The position numbers and the translations under genes are program-made. This document shows positions 32,879 to 44,027 of a stretch of 64,000 nucleotides of DNA, one piece after another. The stretch is from Purpureocillium takamizusanense (lineage: Eukaryota > Ascomycota > Sordariomycetes > Hypocreales > Ophiocordycipitaceae). The notes beneath the pieces are model-generated. The model searched no databases and was not told the DNA's origin. It saw nothing but the letters and a program-made list of their open reading frames with translations. The stretch is taken from NCBI RefSeq assembly GCF_022605165.1, contig NC_063071.1, positions 2,232,001 through 2,296,000 on the forward strand, in the 5' to 3' direction. Within the stretch, counting starts at the first letter, position 1, and each line of letters starts with the position of its first letter.

Positions 32879-35800
32879 GGGCCGCTGGGGTGGGATTTCG
32901 GTGACGTTTATACTCCAGCGGCATTCTGCTATGTACTCTAGGCTGTATACATATACAACGGCAATCGTGTTGGCCTTGGGCTGGATTTGCGTGTGGAGGT
33001 GGCTGTGTCCCGGCTTCGCATGGACACTATGCAGGTCGGGGCAGTGTCGGTGATCAGCCTCCAGCAAGGATGACATTACACAGATTATCAGGCAGATCCT
33101 GTTGACTGCACCACTGAGAGCCCACATCTAATACAAAAAAGCCACGGGAAGCCATCGTCATTGCAAACTACCGCGTGCAAATCATCGAGAAATGGAAAAC
33201 GAAGACGCCAGAACAGACATCGGTGTCTTACAGGGTAGGCCGGGCGTTCTCGAGTCCAACGTCGTCGGACCCACCCAGAGCCGTCTTGCCCACCAACGCC
33301 GGCACGGATGGCTCACGCGCTCCCACGGCTCGCCCATCCTCTCAGGCAGGAACCCCTACAGTCAAATCACCTGCACACGTTGCCGAGCAGAAAAGAGTCA
33401 GAAAAGCAAAAAAAGGCTCATTGACGGACTCCGCATCGCGAAGCTCTAAAAAAAGAAACCTTGGCAACCACGATGGAGCGCGCATCATGGCCCCCCCCCC
33501 CCTGCCTGCTCGGCCAGCCATGCGGCTCCGTCCGCCAGGTTCAAGGCTGTTTCCACCGCCCAGGTGCTCATCAGCTGGTACTAGTATGTAGTTAGCCGGA
33601 ACAGAACAGTGGGCGCTACCGGAGCCGTGACGTTGTATGTAAGTATGTAGGCCTTCAGGCACAGGCACAGAGAGGTACGCTTCGTGCAGCACGTATGTAT
33701 GTATCGCGTCTGCTGGCTGGGTGGTAACTAGGCGCCTGCCTAAGGTAGGTACTAACTTAATCCACCCACCATGTAACCTGACCCCAGTGCGCATCACCAC
33801 CACCCCAGCCAGGTCAGCGCCCACCACCACCAACACCCGTTACGGCGAAAAAGCCAAACACGGCGCATCTACAAAGGGAAATAAACGAAACAGGTGCAAG
33901 GCAAAAGATGGGATAATATTACCCGATTCAACGCACCTTGAAGAAGGCTCCTTTGGCGATACAACTACGTACATACATACATCACACTGCACGCCCCCCT
34001 ACCCCCCCTCCCTCTCCCTTCCTCCAACAACAGGTCACAAAAGGGGGCCAAAAGCTTGTTTCGACGTCTTGGCCGCCGTCCCGCCCCGTTGGTGGCTGTT
34101 TTTAGACCATCGTGGGAAAGACGCAGGCGGGAAGGACACAAGGGGTCCATTCAGCGCCGCTGCCGTGTCGTGTGTCAGCCCTGACCAAGCAAACAAGAGG
34201 AAAACGAAAGGAAACGCACGCCCCCCCTTTCTCCCGTTGCTTCGCTTTCATTGTTCACGTTTTCTTGGTAGTTGTGTTGTTTCATTGCGCACTGTTGTGC
34301 TACTGGATGCTACTGCTGCCCTGCTCCAGGTGCGGGGCTGGCTGGCTGGCTGCCCCCCTCGCCCGGGGCGCGTCTCGGGACGGACACTGCGACGTTATCG
34401 ATTCGATATGGTGGTTGGTGCCTGTTGTTGGCTGGGCATTTCTCCCAACTCCCACCCCGGCGTACGGTAGGGCTGACGCGGGGGGCGGCGGGAGGGAGGG
34501 AGCCACGTTTTTGTGTGTGCGTGTACTTCGTAGTGCCGGGCAAGTCAGGGAAGGAAAGGTAGCAGCTACCTAGTACTGTGCTGTACTACGTATTAACGTT
34601 ACTTCTTCGTACAACATGCGAGCAAGAGAGCCACAAGGAGGTTCCAGGGCATCGGTGCCGCTGCTGTGCTACTAGCTAGTTACCGTTGGCGACGCACCCC
34701 CTCTCACAAAGCGCGGGGCATGAGTGCTAAGTTAGTTACAACTAGGGACAGGGCCAGGAACTCAAAAGAAAGAAAAATGAAGAAAAAAAACCAGTTCACC
34801 GTCACGCCGTTGTACTGCGTACTGCAACCTTAAAACTATCGCCCACTTCCCCCGCAAGACGACCTGGGAAAAGCGTCGTAGCGCATTGAAACACGCCAAC
34901 ATGACAGCACTCATATGAGCACATAGTACATACATACCTACAACGCCGCTCGACCAAAGTGCCTTGCTTCCTGCACCGAAACAAAAATAAAGGCATACAG
35001 CTGAAAGGCTGGTGGTGGTGGTCGCCCGGCTGTCGCCACAGCGCGCGGCGCACTTATCAGGCCGAGAGCTCAGCTCCGATGGGCTCGCTGGCCAATCCCG
35101 GCAGAGGGGACCAGGTGTCGTGCACGGAGCTCTGCCGAGGAACCGCTGCAGAGAAACAAAAATAGCAGCACCTGTGTGTTTTCTGTTTCACCACGATCGT
35201 CCCGCCGACGATCTGTCGGCACCACCATCGTCATACCCTGGCTTGGACGCCTGCCAGACCTTCGGATGGACGAAATGGCACAGACCCCCCGCGCTTCGCT
35301 GCGGAAGTGTCATACCGCGCTCCTGGTACCCGGCCCATCGCACGTAGCCGCGGCGGGGCGCGCTGAAGGAGCCTCATACCGTTATTGGGGATTGCTCGGA
35401 GGTGTTGCATCGGAGTCATGGGGCGTCATGGTATCCACGGTGGGTTCAATCACCACTCAGTCGCAACAAGTCTCCTTGGACCCGGCCAGCTCCTCAACGG
35501 CCCCAGATGAATTCCACGCCCCTCCACGATGGAGCCTCGCGAGCGCGTCTCCATCTCTCTGCTCGCGCATCCGGGTTGCCTTGCAGAACCAAGATCCACT
35601 ACGAACATACCGAGTGAAACAAACTGGTTTACCAGGCCGATCGCTCCTCCACAATGGCAGCAATCTGCTGGTTCCCTGTCGCCGCGGGCTCCATAGCCGA
35701 GCGAAACTAGTATCGACCGAGGCTTCAGTCGTGAATCCTTGGTAGAACCTTGACCGACGTGCGCAACATCACAGACTTGGCTCAGCGCTTGCATGAGCTG

Positions 35801-38800
35801 GCCTGCTTCATGGCGCCACTCATCTAGCCACAGAATCCGATGTGGTGTTGCCGTGCGGTAAGTGCTATCGCCGCCCTTGTCCTCACTTTGTCCGGTATCC
35901 TGGCTCCGGCATCTTCACCTAATCTCTGTGAATGCGATCGGAGTGGTGCATCGTGCACTCCGCGGCTGTTGTTTCGCGTGAAATTCCTCATCCTGGTCTT
36001 GGTGATCGGCAGGGTAGTGGCAAAACAACTTCATCAGTGTCTATTTTAATCAACCACGAGGGTTTCGGGCCGCCCTACCCCAACATAGGAAATGATGTCC
36101 GATCTCTATGTCCGGTCGCCGAGGCAAGGCCAAGTCAAGATCGGAGAGAGTTGTCGGGAGCCCATGACGCTGTTTGGTCACGGGCAAGGCTCGCACGGGG
36201 CACAGCAATTGATCCTGGCAGCGATAATCTGCCAGAATGGCATCGTCCAGGAGATTCCAGGACGGCAAGATGGGAGGGCGTAACACTACACCTGCATTGA
36301 GCCGCGTTGAAGGGCCTGTTGTGGCGACTCGTCTTCACGGTGGTTGCCTTGGGCGTGGTCACTCGCTCGCCATTCTCGCCCTCGCGCCCACTGTTAGCAA
36401 CAACGGCCGAGCTTTGCCGGGTCAACGACCAGGCTTGCCTGTTATCGCACCCCTGCCAAGTATACTGCATCCGGGGAAGCGCAGGCCAAAATAAGCTGAG
36501 GCACTATGTAGTATCATGACCTGTGGAAATGGGTTCAACGAGCTCGGATGAAGGTCGACTCTGCCTCGTCGGGAGACCAACGCAGCGGACCAATGCGGTG
36601 GCCCACACTTAGCCGCAATGAGCAAGCAGAGCTCCGAAATTGAAGTGATGGACTGGGGGCAACAGACATGATGATCCGGGCAAGCGGGATCCTCGGCGGC
36701 TGTCAGGCGGCTGTCGCACCCCTGTACTGAAGAGGCGACGGTTCTTCGATGGTGTGGCTCCAACAGCACACTAACATGCACCCATTTCCCACAACCAGCC
36801 AATGTCCTGCCGTCGTCTATTTAAAGATGCTGGACGAGGAACTTGCTTGAGGTCTACGAATTATTGTGGTTTAGCCCGCATAGGCCGTGGACTCTGCGTG
36901 AAAGTCTTGACGTTAACGCGTTTTGGGAGAGGGCGAAAGGAAACGGGGCACTGTCCACCGCTTGATCCCGTGAACACTCAGTTGTAGGTCAAACTTGGCC
37001 TCACAGAGTCGGCGGGAGCCGAACTGCCTGGACTGGAAGAGCATGTGTTCATCGTACTTGGAACGTGTAGGGAATCGCAGAGTCGCGCTCGAGACAATGT
37101 GTCGTGGCCCGCCCCTGGTCCGTCTTGATTGTCGCAGAGCCACAAAAAGACGCACAAGCGTATACTGTACCTGCTTAGGCAACGAGAGGTTCACGTGGGT
37201 TCCGCAAGCGGGCGGGATCAGTGCACCCCTGCTCGTGAGCACTGCACCAGACAGGTTGAGCAACTCAAGGAAGATTTCAGGGAGGGTCCGCTGGCGATCC
37301 TCGACGCCAAAAGGGAGCAAGGCGTTCGCAGAGGGCGGCGCGGATGATCAGGACTCACACCCCCCGTGATAGACACGATCGAACGAAGGATTGCTCTTGC
37401 TGGTCTGGGAGATCTCTGCGACGACAGCACCGAGTCCGTCCTGGTTCTCGACCTGGTCACCGAAACCGTGCAGGGTTGTCGGAAGGTTGCCTTGGCGGCG
37501 TCGACGTTCTCGCCTGTTCGGCAAATCGCAGATGTCAAGCCGCCCTTCCAAAGTTGCTGTAGCGTCGCACCCGCTTGGCCACCGGTTCTCACGTGGGTTA
37601 CCTGGGCGATAGGGGACTTAGCAACGACATCCCGCATCGCCAGCTGTGTCCATTCCTCGCAGCAACGACGTCGCGCGGAACGGAGATAGCACGACCATAC
37701 TGCTCGCAATGCTTCGGCTGGAAGCGGGGGGCTCTTGGGCAGATGCGGGTGAGGCGGATTTGTCCCCAATGGCGGTTCTCACGAGTGGGGTGTGCGGGTG
37801 GGTTCTCTCGCCATGGCCATCTAGGTCAGGTATTTCGCTAGTGCTGCGGCGTGGATGAGGAGACTGTCGAGAGTTGAAAGTCGTAGTCTCGTACGATCGA
37901 AATAACTAACTTTGGACACTGCTTTGAGTTACAAGCAACAGACCCTGCCCTGCGCTACAGTCCGTACTTGCCCTTGCGGTCAAATGCTCCTGCCCGAGTC
38001 TACGAAGTACTTCGTACAACTGCCTCGTGCCTACGTCGGACCTTCCTTGTCGTACCGAGGCACCATCCCTTGCGTGGTTCTGCGCATGCACAATGGCCGG
38101 CGAGGAAGGGGCGCCACGCGAGAGAGGGGGAGGGGGAGGATCGATGACCGCGACCAGGCGGATGGAACCCAAGGAAGGCACGAGGTCGCATCAAGACGTG
38201 GTGTCAGACGCGGGCGCTGCCAGCGGGCTGCAGCATGCGCCTGCAGTGTATCGCTAACACGAGGCGGCAGCGATGGAAGCGAATGCATCCCCTCCTCCCC
38301 CGTTGCATGTATGTAAGGTGTGTGCCACTATCGCTGAGGATGCCCAGAAGGACAAGCTGCACGCAGCGTGGCAAAGATCGCAGTGGCAAGCATGCGGGTG
38401 TTGCATCGCTCTCTGCCAATGCTCGCGCGAACCCTGACTGCAGTGGTGGAACGTGCGACCCTTGCTGGTGCTGCTGGGGTGCCTTGCCGGATCCTGGCGT
38501 GCTCGGGACCACCGTGACTTTCAATGGTTCTGGCTCTGTATAGTAGCCCACGCCCTTGTTCCCGGCCGGCGAGCTTGCCAGCCGACAATGGGCCTGGCAG
38601 GTAAAGGCAGCCTACGATGCACCTTATTAGTACTAAGGTGCCTGGTCCAGAATCATGGGATGGATGAACACCCAGCGTTGGGGGCGGCAGAGCGAGTGGT
38701 CCCGGCGTGGGTGGCTTGAGCTCCGGCTTGTTAGCAGTACCTAAGGTCACTTCGAACACCAGGTAAGAGGTAAGGTATTCTTCTTCGTGGCCGGCGGCGC

Positions 38801-41800
38801 ACCAGCTGCCCCGTGCCCACTGCCAATACGACGCTGCACCTGTGTCGCATGCTGGACATACATGACCTGAGATGCAGGGTGCTTCAGAGTACTATTGTTT
38901 CTTTTGCAGCACTCACCAGAGCTGATGAAGCACCGGGTGCCTCTACGGGCTGCCTAGTTTGGCGGGCGCCTGAGCGGTTGTCCCACACCCCGCAGCTTCT
39001 CGGCGAAGCTCGACGGAAGAGTCAATGTCTCTCGTGTCGGCATCGAACGATTGCCGGTCATGGGTGGTGAGACAACCCTCGACCAGCCTCAGCCCCGCGC
39101 GCCCGATTAAGGCGGTGGCCGCCTGTTGGCATCAGCCAAGCCCTCGTTCGCAGCGAGATATACGATCGGATTCCGTCCGTCGAGGCGTGGCCATGACGCA
39201 CGCACGCACGCACGCACACCTTGGGGCCAAAGGGGTGCCGCATCCTGGCGGTGGACTCCCCTCCTCCTCATCCTCCTAGTAGTAGTAGGAAGTCAATGTG
39301 CTGCTGCCTCCGCCGCCGCCGCCCGCCAAGGTAGCCGCCACGGGGGGGGGTCGGTCGTGCTTCTTTTTTCCCGAGCCGCTCCTGGGGCGACCAAGCTATG
39401 GATGGGTATGCGACGGGCACACCAAGGCGCGGGAAGGAAAATGGGGCGCCTGGCGAGGCGTCGACGGCGTTGGCGGTACCCGTTCGCCCGCCGGCGGCGT
39501 CCCGACCTGCATTTCGCACGGAGTGTCTCTCGGCGCTGTTGCGACGAATGACAAGGTAACAAAGTCGGCATGGCTGGTGGTCAGGCTGTTTGGCCCTCGT
39601 GACTTTGATGACGGCTGCGGAGATCTCGGCGGTCACTTGTTTTTCTTCTGGTGAACGTCCTCGAGTCTGAGCCTTGTGATGGCCCTTGTACCCAGCCGTT
39701 GTGGCGCCAATTCTTTCCCCCTTGGTACATAGTAGGTAGGTTTCCACGTTGGCCCCTTCGGGGCACACGGTTGTCCGTAGCCCGAACGGAGCGGCATAGC
39801 GTCGTGGGGATGTGACAAGTGCCGGGCTTACCGCGAGCGAGCACCGGACACCGGACGCAGAGCTGGGGCGAGCGCAGCTCATCATCTCGAGCAAGACGCG
39901 CCCATGCATGGGGACCTTTGCCGTGGTCATTTGCGGCTTTGCGACGCGTGTCATGTCGAGCTGGGTACCTGAGAGGCTCACTCACACGTAGCATTGCAGC
40001 AGAAGATGTCCAGTGTCGGCATTTCGGGGGAAGATTGTGGCGGCACGGCAGTCTCGCAGTGGTGGAGCAAAAGAAGCAAGTCTCACGGGGAACCCCAATG
40101 AGGCCATACGAATGCTGCATCTCTCTGCTTCAGATTCACAAGTCCACCTAGCTAAAATTAAGCATGGCGACCTGCCTGCCACCCCTCCACCCCCATCCAC
40201 CTCTGCCTCCACCTCCACCTCAAGCCGAGACCTCGCCAATCGCCAATCACCAATGGCATGGCTGGCACTTCGGCCCGTGTTCCAGCGGACCTAGAGGGCA
40301 TCATGTCGCGAGCTTGGCGTTCATCGACGGCAAAGGTACCCTCCAGCGCGCTGGCGAGGCCGACAACGGCGTGCATGTATGTACCTACTAAGTTAGTGCG
40401 TAGTTGAGGTGCAAGTGCAAGTCCGTCTCAAGGCGAGGCGGAAAGGTCTCCGGCGGCCGTCAGTGGCCGGTAGGCTGTCTCGACGACCCGCCCGATGCCC
40501 CTTCAAGAATGCGACTCCAGCTGAGGTAAGCCCGTGGCACGCTGTGGTTGGGTGGCAAGTCCCGTCCCCCCGTCGTATATCTCGCTTTTGTTCGTCACTC
40601 TCCCTCTCACTCTCTGGTCTGGCGAACCCTTGTTGTTGTAAGTGGAGGGTGTTTCTTTGGTGGGTTGACGTGCGGGCCCCCACCACTTCGAGTGCCGTAG
40701 CGCTTGACGATTGGCGGCTGCTCGTCTGTATGCATCGTTTTTGGGGATTCCATGGCCACGCAGGGTGACATTGCAGGCTGGCAGGCAGGCTCTCCGCGGT
40801 GCCTGATGGTGAATCACGTCGAGATACCGCCAGCTCGGAATTGGTGGATGGCAGCAATCTGACTCTCCCGGATCGCCTGCACCCACGTTCTCCTTTTCCT
40901 TCCTGCAGAATGAGTCCGCGCCCCCCTCAGGCGTGAGTCTTGCGCGAACCAGGTGGGCATCATGTCACTTCGTGGCGGCAGCAGGCCTCCTACACGCGGC
41001 TGCAGATGCACGGTAATGTGACTCGGGGCGAAGGTTGTGTTCCTGCCGGGTACGGTATCCCATGCGGGCTCAGCTAGAAGATTGATGGCCGGTGGCGATG
41101 AGGCTCAACTGCTTCGCCCGAGCCTTTTGCGCGGGACGCCTGTTCTGACCGGAGAGCTCCTCACTAAGTCTGGTCCTGACGACTGCCCAAATTTGGCCAT
41201 TTTCAAGGGTTTCCGAACCACCCTGACCCACTTGCACGCCCCAGTGGAAGAAAGGTACCTTTATCTAGGGTGCATTCCAGACATCGACGCGTGGTTGAGC
41301 TTGATCCCCGGTAGTTGTTGCGGAAAGCGAACATGTACTTCGTAGACCTCGCCTTGGAAGAGCTCCACACCCTCGCTGGCTCACAACAGGAGGTATGGGA
41401 TGGGACCTCAAGCAAGGCAGGGCCAAGATGCCAGGCAAGGCGAGGCAAAAACGCAGGGCAACGTATCTAAGTCAATGAATGGCACGGCAAAGACAAGGCA
41501 AAGGCAAGGCTTCTGAGACCCCCCCGTCCCTTGCCCTGGGCGGTTCAGCTCGCTGCCTGTCATTCCCTTTCTGGTCAGCAGTGCGGTGCCATGCACCCTG
41601 GTACTTGCCAGTGGACTTTGGGGCCTGGCGACCACCCGGCACGTTGCCCGGCGAGCATGAGGTAGCAGCCACCAGGGGATGCGTCCCATAGACAGTACCT
41701 GCACCGCGGCCGATCGCTGCAAGGGGACCAAGGCGGCTCCCGCCAGTGCGGTACTGGGTACCTCCGCAGGGCTGGAGCTGCCAGAGCTTGCAGTACCCTC

Positions 41801-43130
41801 TCTTTTTGATGAGCAAGCCCCCACCGGACCCGACCGCACCTGCCAGGTCGCGAGCGATACGGTGGGGGAAGGAAGGAGCCTTGGGGACTTGGGGCTCGCG
41901 GCCGGGGCCAAGGGTCGGCTGGTGCTTGCAGGCGCGCTTCTTGGCCTGGTGTGGTTGCTCTTGCCCGTTGTGCCCTGCGCTTGAATTGAATTAGCTGCGC
42001 TACAGATCCCCACACCCTGTTGAGACTAAACCGACCACAATCACCCCACCCTCAAAGAGCATGGCGAATCGACAGAGCAAAAGCCCATCCACCATCCAGC
42101 CATCGCTCACACTCACACACGCCAGGCGGAGAGGACCGTGGCAGACGATGTCCACGACACACGCCACTGCCTGGCCGCCAAACTATACCGTACATACGAT
42201 ACGCCTTGGCCGCTGAGGCGCGCTCTTGAATCCTTGATGCCGCCACCCCCTCCCCTCCTCCTTCCCGGGACTGCCCCCCCCTACAATCCCACCTTTCACG
42301 TCCCTGGCATGGTATGCCGCGCAGGGCTGGCCGCCGTCTCCGTCGTTTACTTGTTTCATCGCGGGCAAGACGCAAAAAGGCCCCTGGACTTTTCCCGAGC
42401 CTGCCCACCACCACAACCAGTCACCACGCCGCCACGTCGTTGAGCCTCTACACCCCATCTGGCACGCCGTGAACGAAAGCACCCGTGGACAGGGGGGGTG
42501 TCGACCCACGCGTCTCTCGTCCATCTGCGTCATGCCTGCCCGCGAGAACAACCTTGACCGTGCTCGCGGTCCCTCCAGTCTGCCCTACAGGGCCAGGTAT
42601 GCCCGTCCCACCTCCATCAGGAGAGCCGTGACGTGCGCCCGTGCCGGCCGCGGTCCGGGGGTGCGAAGAGCCATGGCTGGGGTATCCGCAACCAGATGGA
42701 CCTTGGGCAGCCCAGCTCCACGAGCATGGATGTGGTGGGTGGATGGGTTGACGGTGTCCCAGACACGCGGTTGAGGAATTTATTATTAGAGGCCCTGGGC
42801 TGTCTGCTTCAACCCCGGACGCCCTCTTGCCTCTTCGCGGCTTCGTCTTTATAACCAACGCCGGCCCTGCGTGGACGGACGCAAAGTTGACGACGACAAA
42901 TCAAAGCCTACATTGCGCAGCTGTCTCCTTCCCACCTGACACTTAAGCTGTCCTTCCTTGGTTGGTCTTTTATTTGCCACAAGTCTTCCTCGGACTTACA
43001 CGACGGTCTTAAACCACGACCTTCTCCTCAGCGTCGACGAATCTCCATCAAGTCTATGTCCTGTCGCGCACTCCTCAATCCAGATTCTTCTCTGTATATA
43101 CCGCCACCCAGAGGACACCGTGACCAATAG
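32879..43130. other. Gene-poor block of 10.3 kb
   Basis: No supported gene. Open frames are short, overlap on both strands and lack leaders or domains. Contents: poly-C run at about 33490-33501; ATGT/ATAC-type simple repeats at 33640-33705 and 33967-33985; TAGGTAC motifs at 33746-33752 and (reverse) 40381-40387; TACTTCGTA motifs at 34524-34532, 41336-41344 and, as a 16-bp perfect palindrome, at 38001-38016; an inverted repeat CACCTTA...TAAGGTG at about 38619-38639; (ACGC)n at 39195-39219; and a run of AAGGCA-like units at 41413-41510. A segment near 35991-36050 encodes a P-loop-like string in one frame, but the surroundings are broken (see findings). The last few hundred bases are the bZIP promoter, with a TATA-like tttataacc at about 42848. 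Confidence 0.5.
38001..38016. repeat. 16-bp perfect palindrome TACGAAGTACTTCGTA
   Basis: A perfect inverted repeat without spacer inside the gene-poor block. Its half, TACTTCGTA or the complement TACGAAGTA, recurs at 215-223, 20083-20091, 34524-34532 and 41336-41344, all intergenic. Confidence 0.85.
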
Positions 43131-44027
43131 ATGTCTCGGACCCAACAAGTTCCTGAAAACCAGCACATATCGCTCCCCGATATCCGAATCCAGAGCGCCT
43201 CTCCAGTCTCGTTCAACGACTACGGCAACGCCGCCAGAGAGAGCTCTCCTGAAATTATTGGACTAGCAGTGCGACGTTCAAAGACACTACCAAGCAGCCT
43301 CGCCACTACACCGCGTTCGGCCCCCGGCCATAAGCGAAAGAGGTCCGCAACCGTGTCGGACATTGACATTTTCAAGGCCAACAACGCCGCCATGACAGCC
43401 GCCAAGATTTCCAGACACAACTCGGACGCTTCGAAGAAGTCAAGTGTCTCACCATCGTCCTCCATCTCCCGCAAGTCATCCAAGTCCAGCGCCAAGGATG
43501 TGGACTGGACGGAAGTGACGGACCCGGAGGAGCGACGGCGCATCCAGAACCGCATTGCGCAGCGCAAGTTCCGTAAGTCAACCATGATCTGTGGCTACCT
43601 GAGTGAGGAGGTCTGACAGAAGAACACAGGCGAGAAGGCTCGGGAAAATAAGGAAAAGGCGGAGCGTGAGACAAGAAATAGAGAGCACGCTGGCAACAGC
43701 TACCGTACGTTGGCCCTCACCGATGTCAACGGCGACCAGGACGCGCTTTCAGGCCTGCCTTGGGGCGGCCTGAACCTGAACCTGGTGGTCGCGCGGGGCT
43801 ACGAGGCGGAGAGCCGCCGTAGTAGCGGCCGAGGCACGTACATCGGCGACGAGGCATACCCCGAGCCTCAGTACAGCCCCCCTCAATACAGCATGCCGTA
43901 CAGCGCGGGCCTACAGCAGACGGCCAGCTACGGCAGCAGCGGAGGGGATGACATTTACTACGACGACACGACGAGTTATATCTACGAAGCGCCCCCTCAG
44001 CCCCCGCCTCCGTTTTCGACGGTGTGA
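43131..44027 (+). CDS. bZIP-type transcription factor lacking a leucine zipper
   Basis: Exons 43131-43572 and 43630-44027 give 279 residues. The only clear domain is a fungal AP-1-like basic region at about 133-155: EERRRIQNRIAQRKFR, with the NxxAQxxFR signature of the Yap group, joined across the intron to EKARENKEK. No leucine heptads follow; the next residues (AERETRNREHAGNSYR) hold no Leu at zipper positions. The N-terminal half is Ser-rich with likely nuclear signals (HKRKRSA). A second conserved-looking block, GLPWGGLNLNLVVARG then ESRRSSGRGTY, is followed by a Tyr/Pro/Ser tail. Relatives with this layout exist in other ascomycetes as uncharacterised bZIP proteins. Reading stays open through a possible 36-nt mini-intron after NSYR, which I kept as coding. 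It is isolated in gene-poor DNA. Confidence 0.85.

Noticed and set aside
35176..37770. Several 100-190 codon frames resembling protein by eye
   Set aside because: No domain can be followed for more than a few residues and frames change repeatedly; kept only as a low-interest finding for the P-loop-like string.
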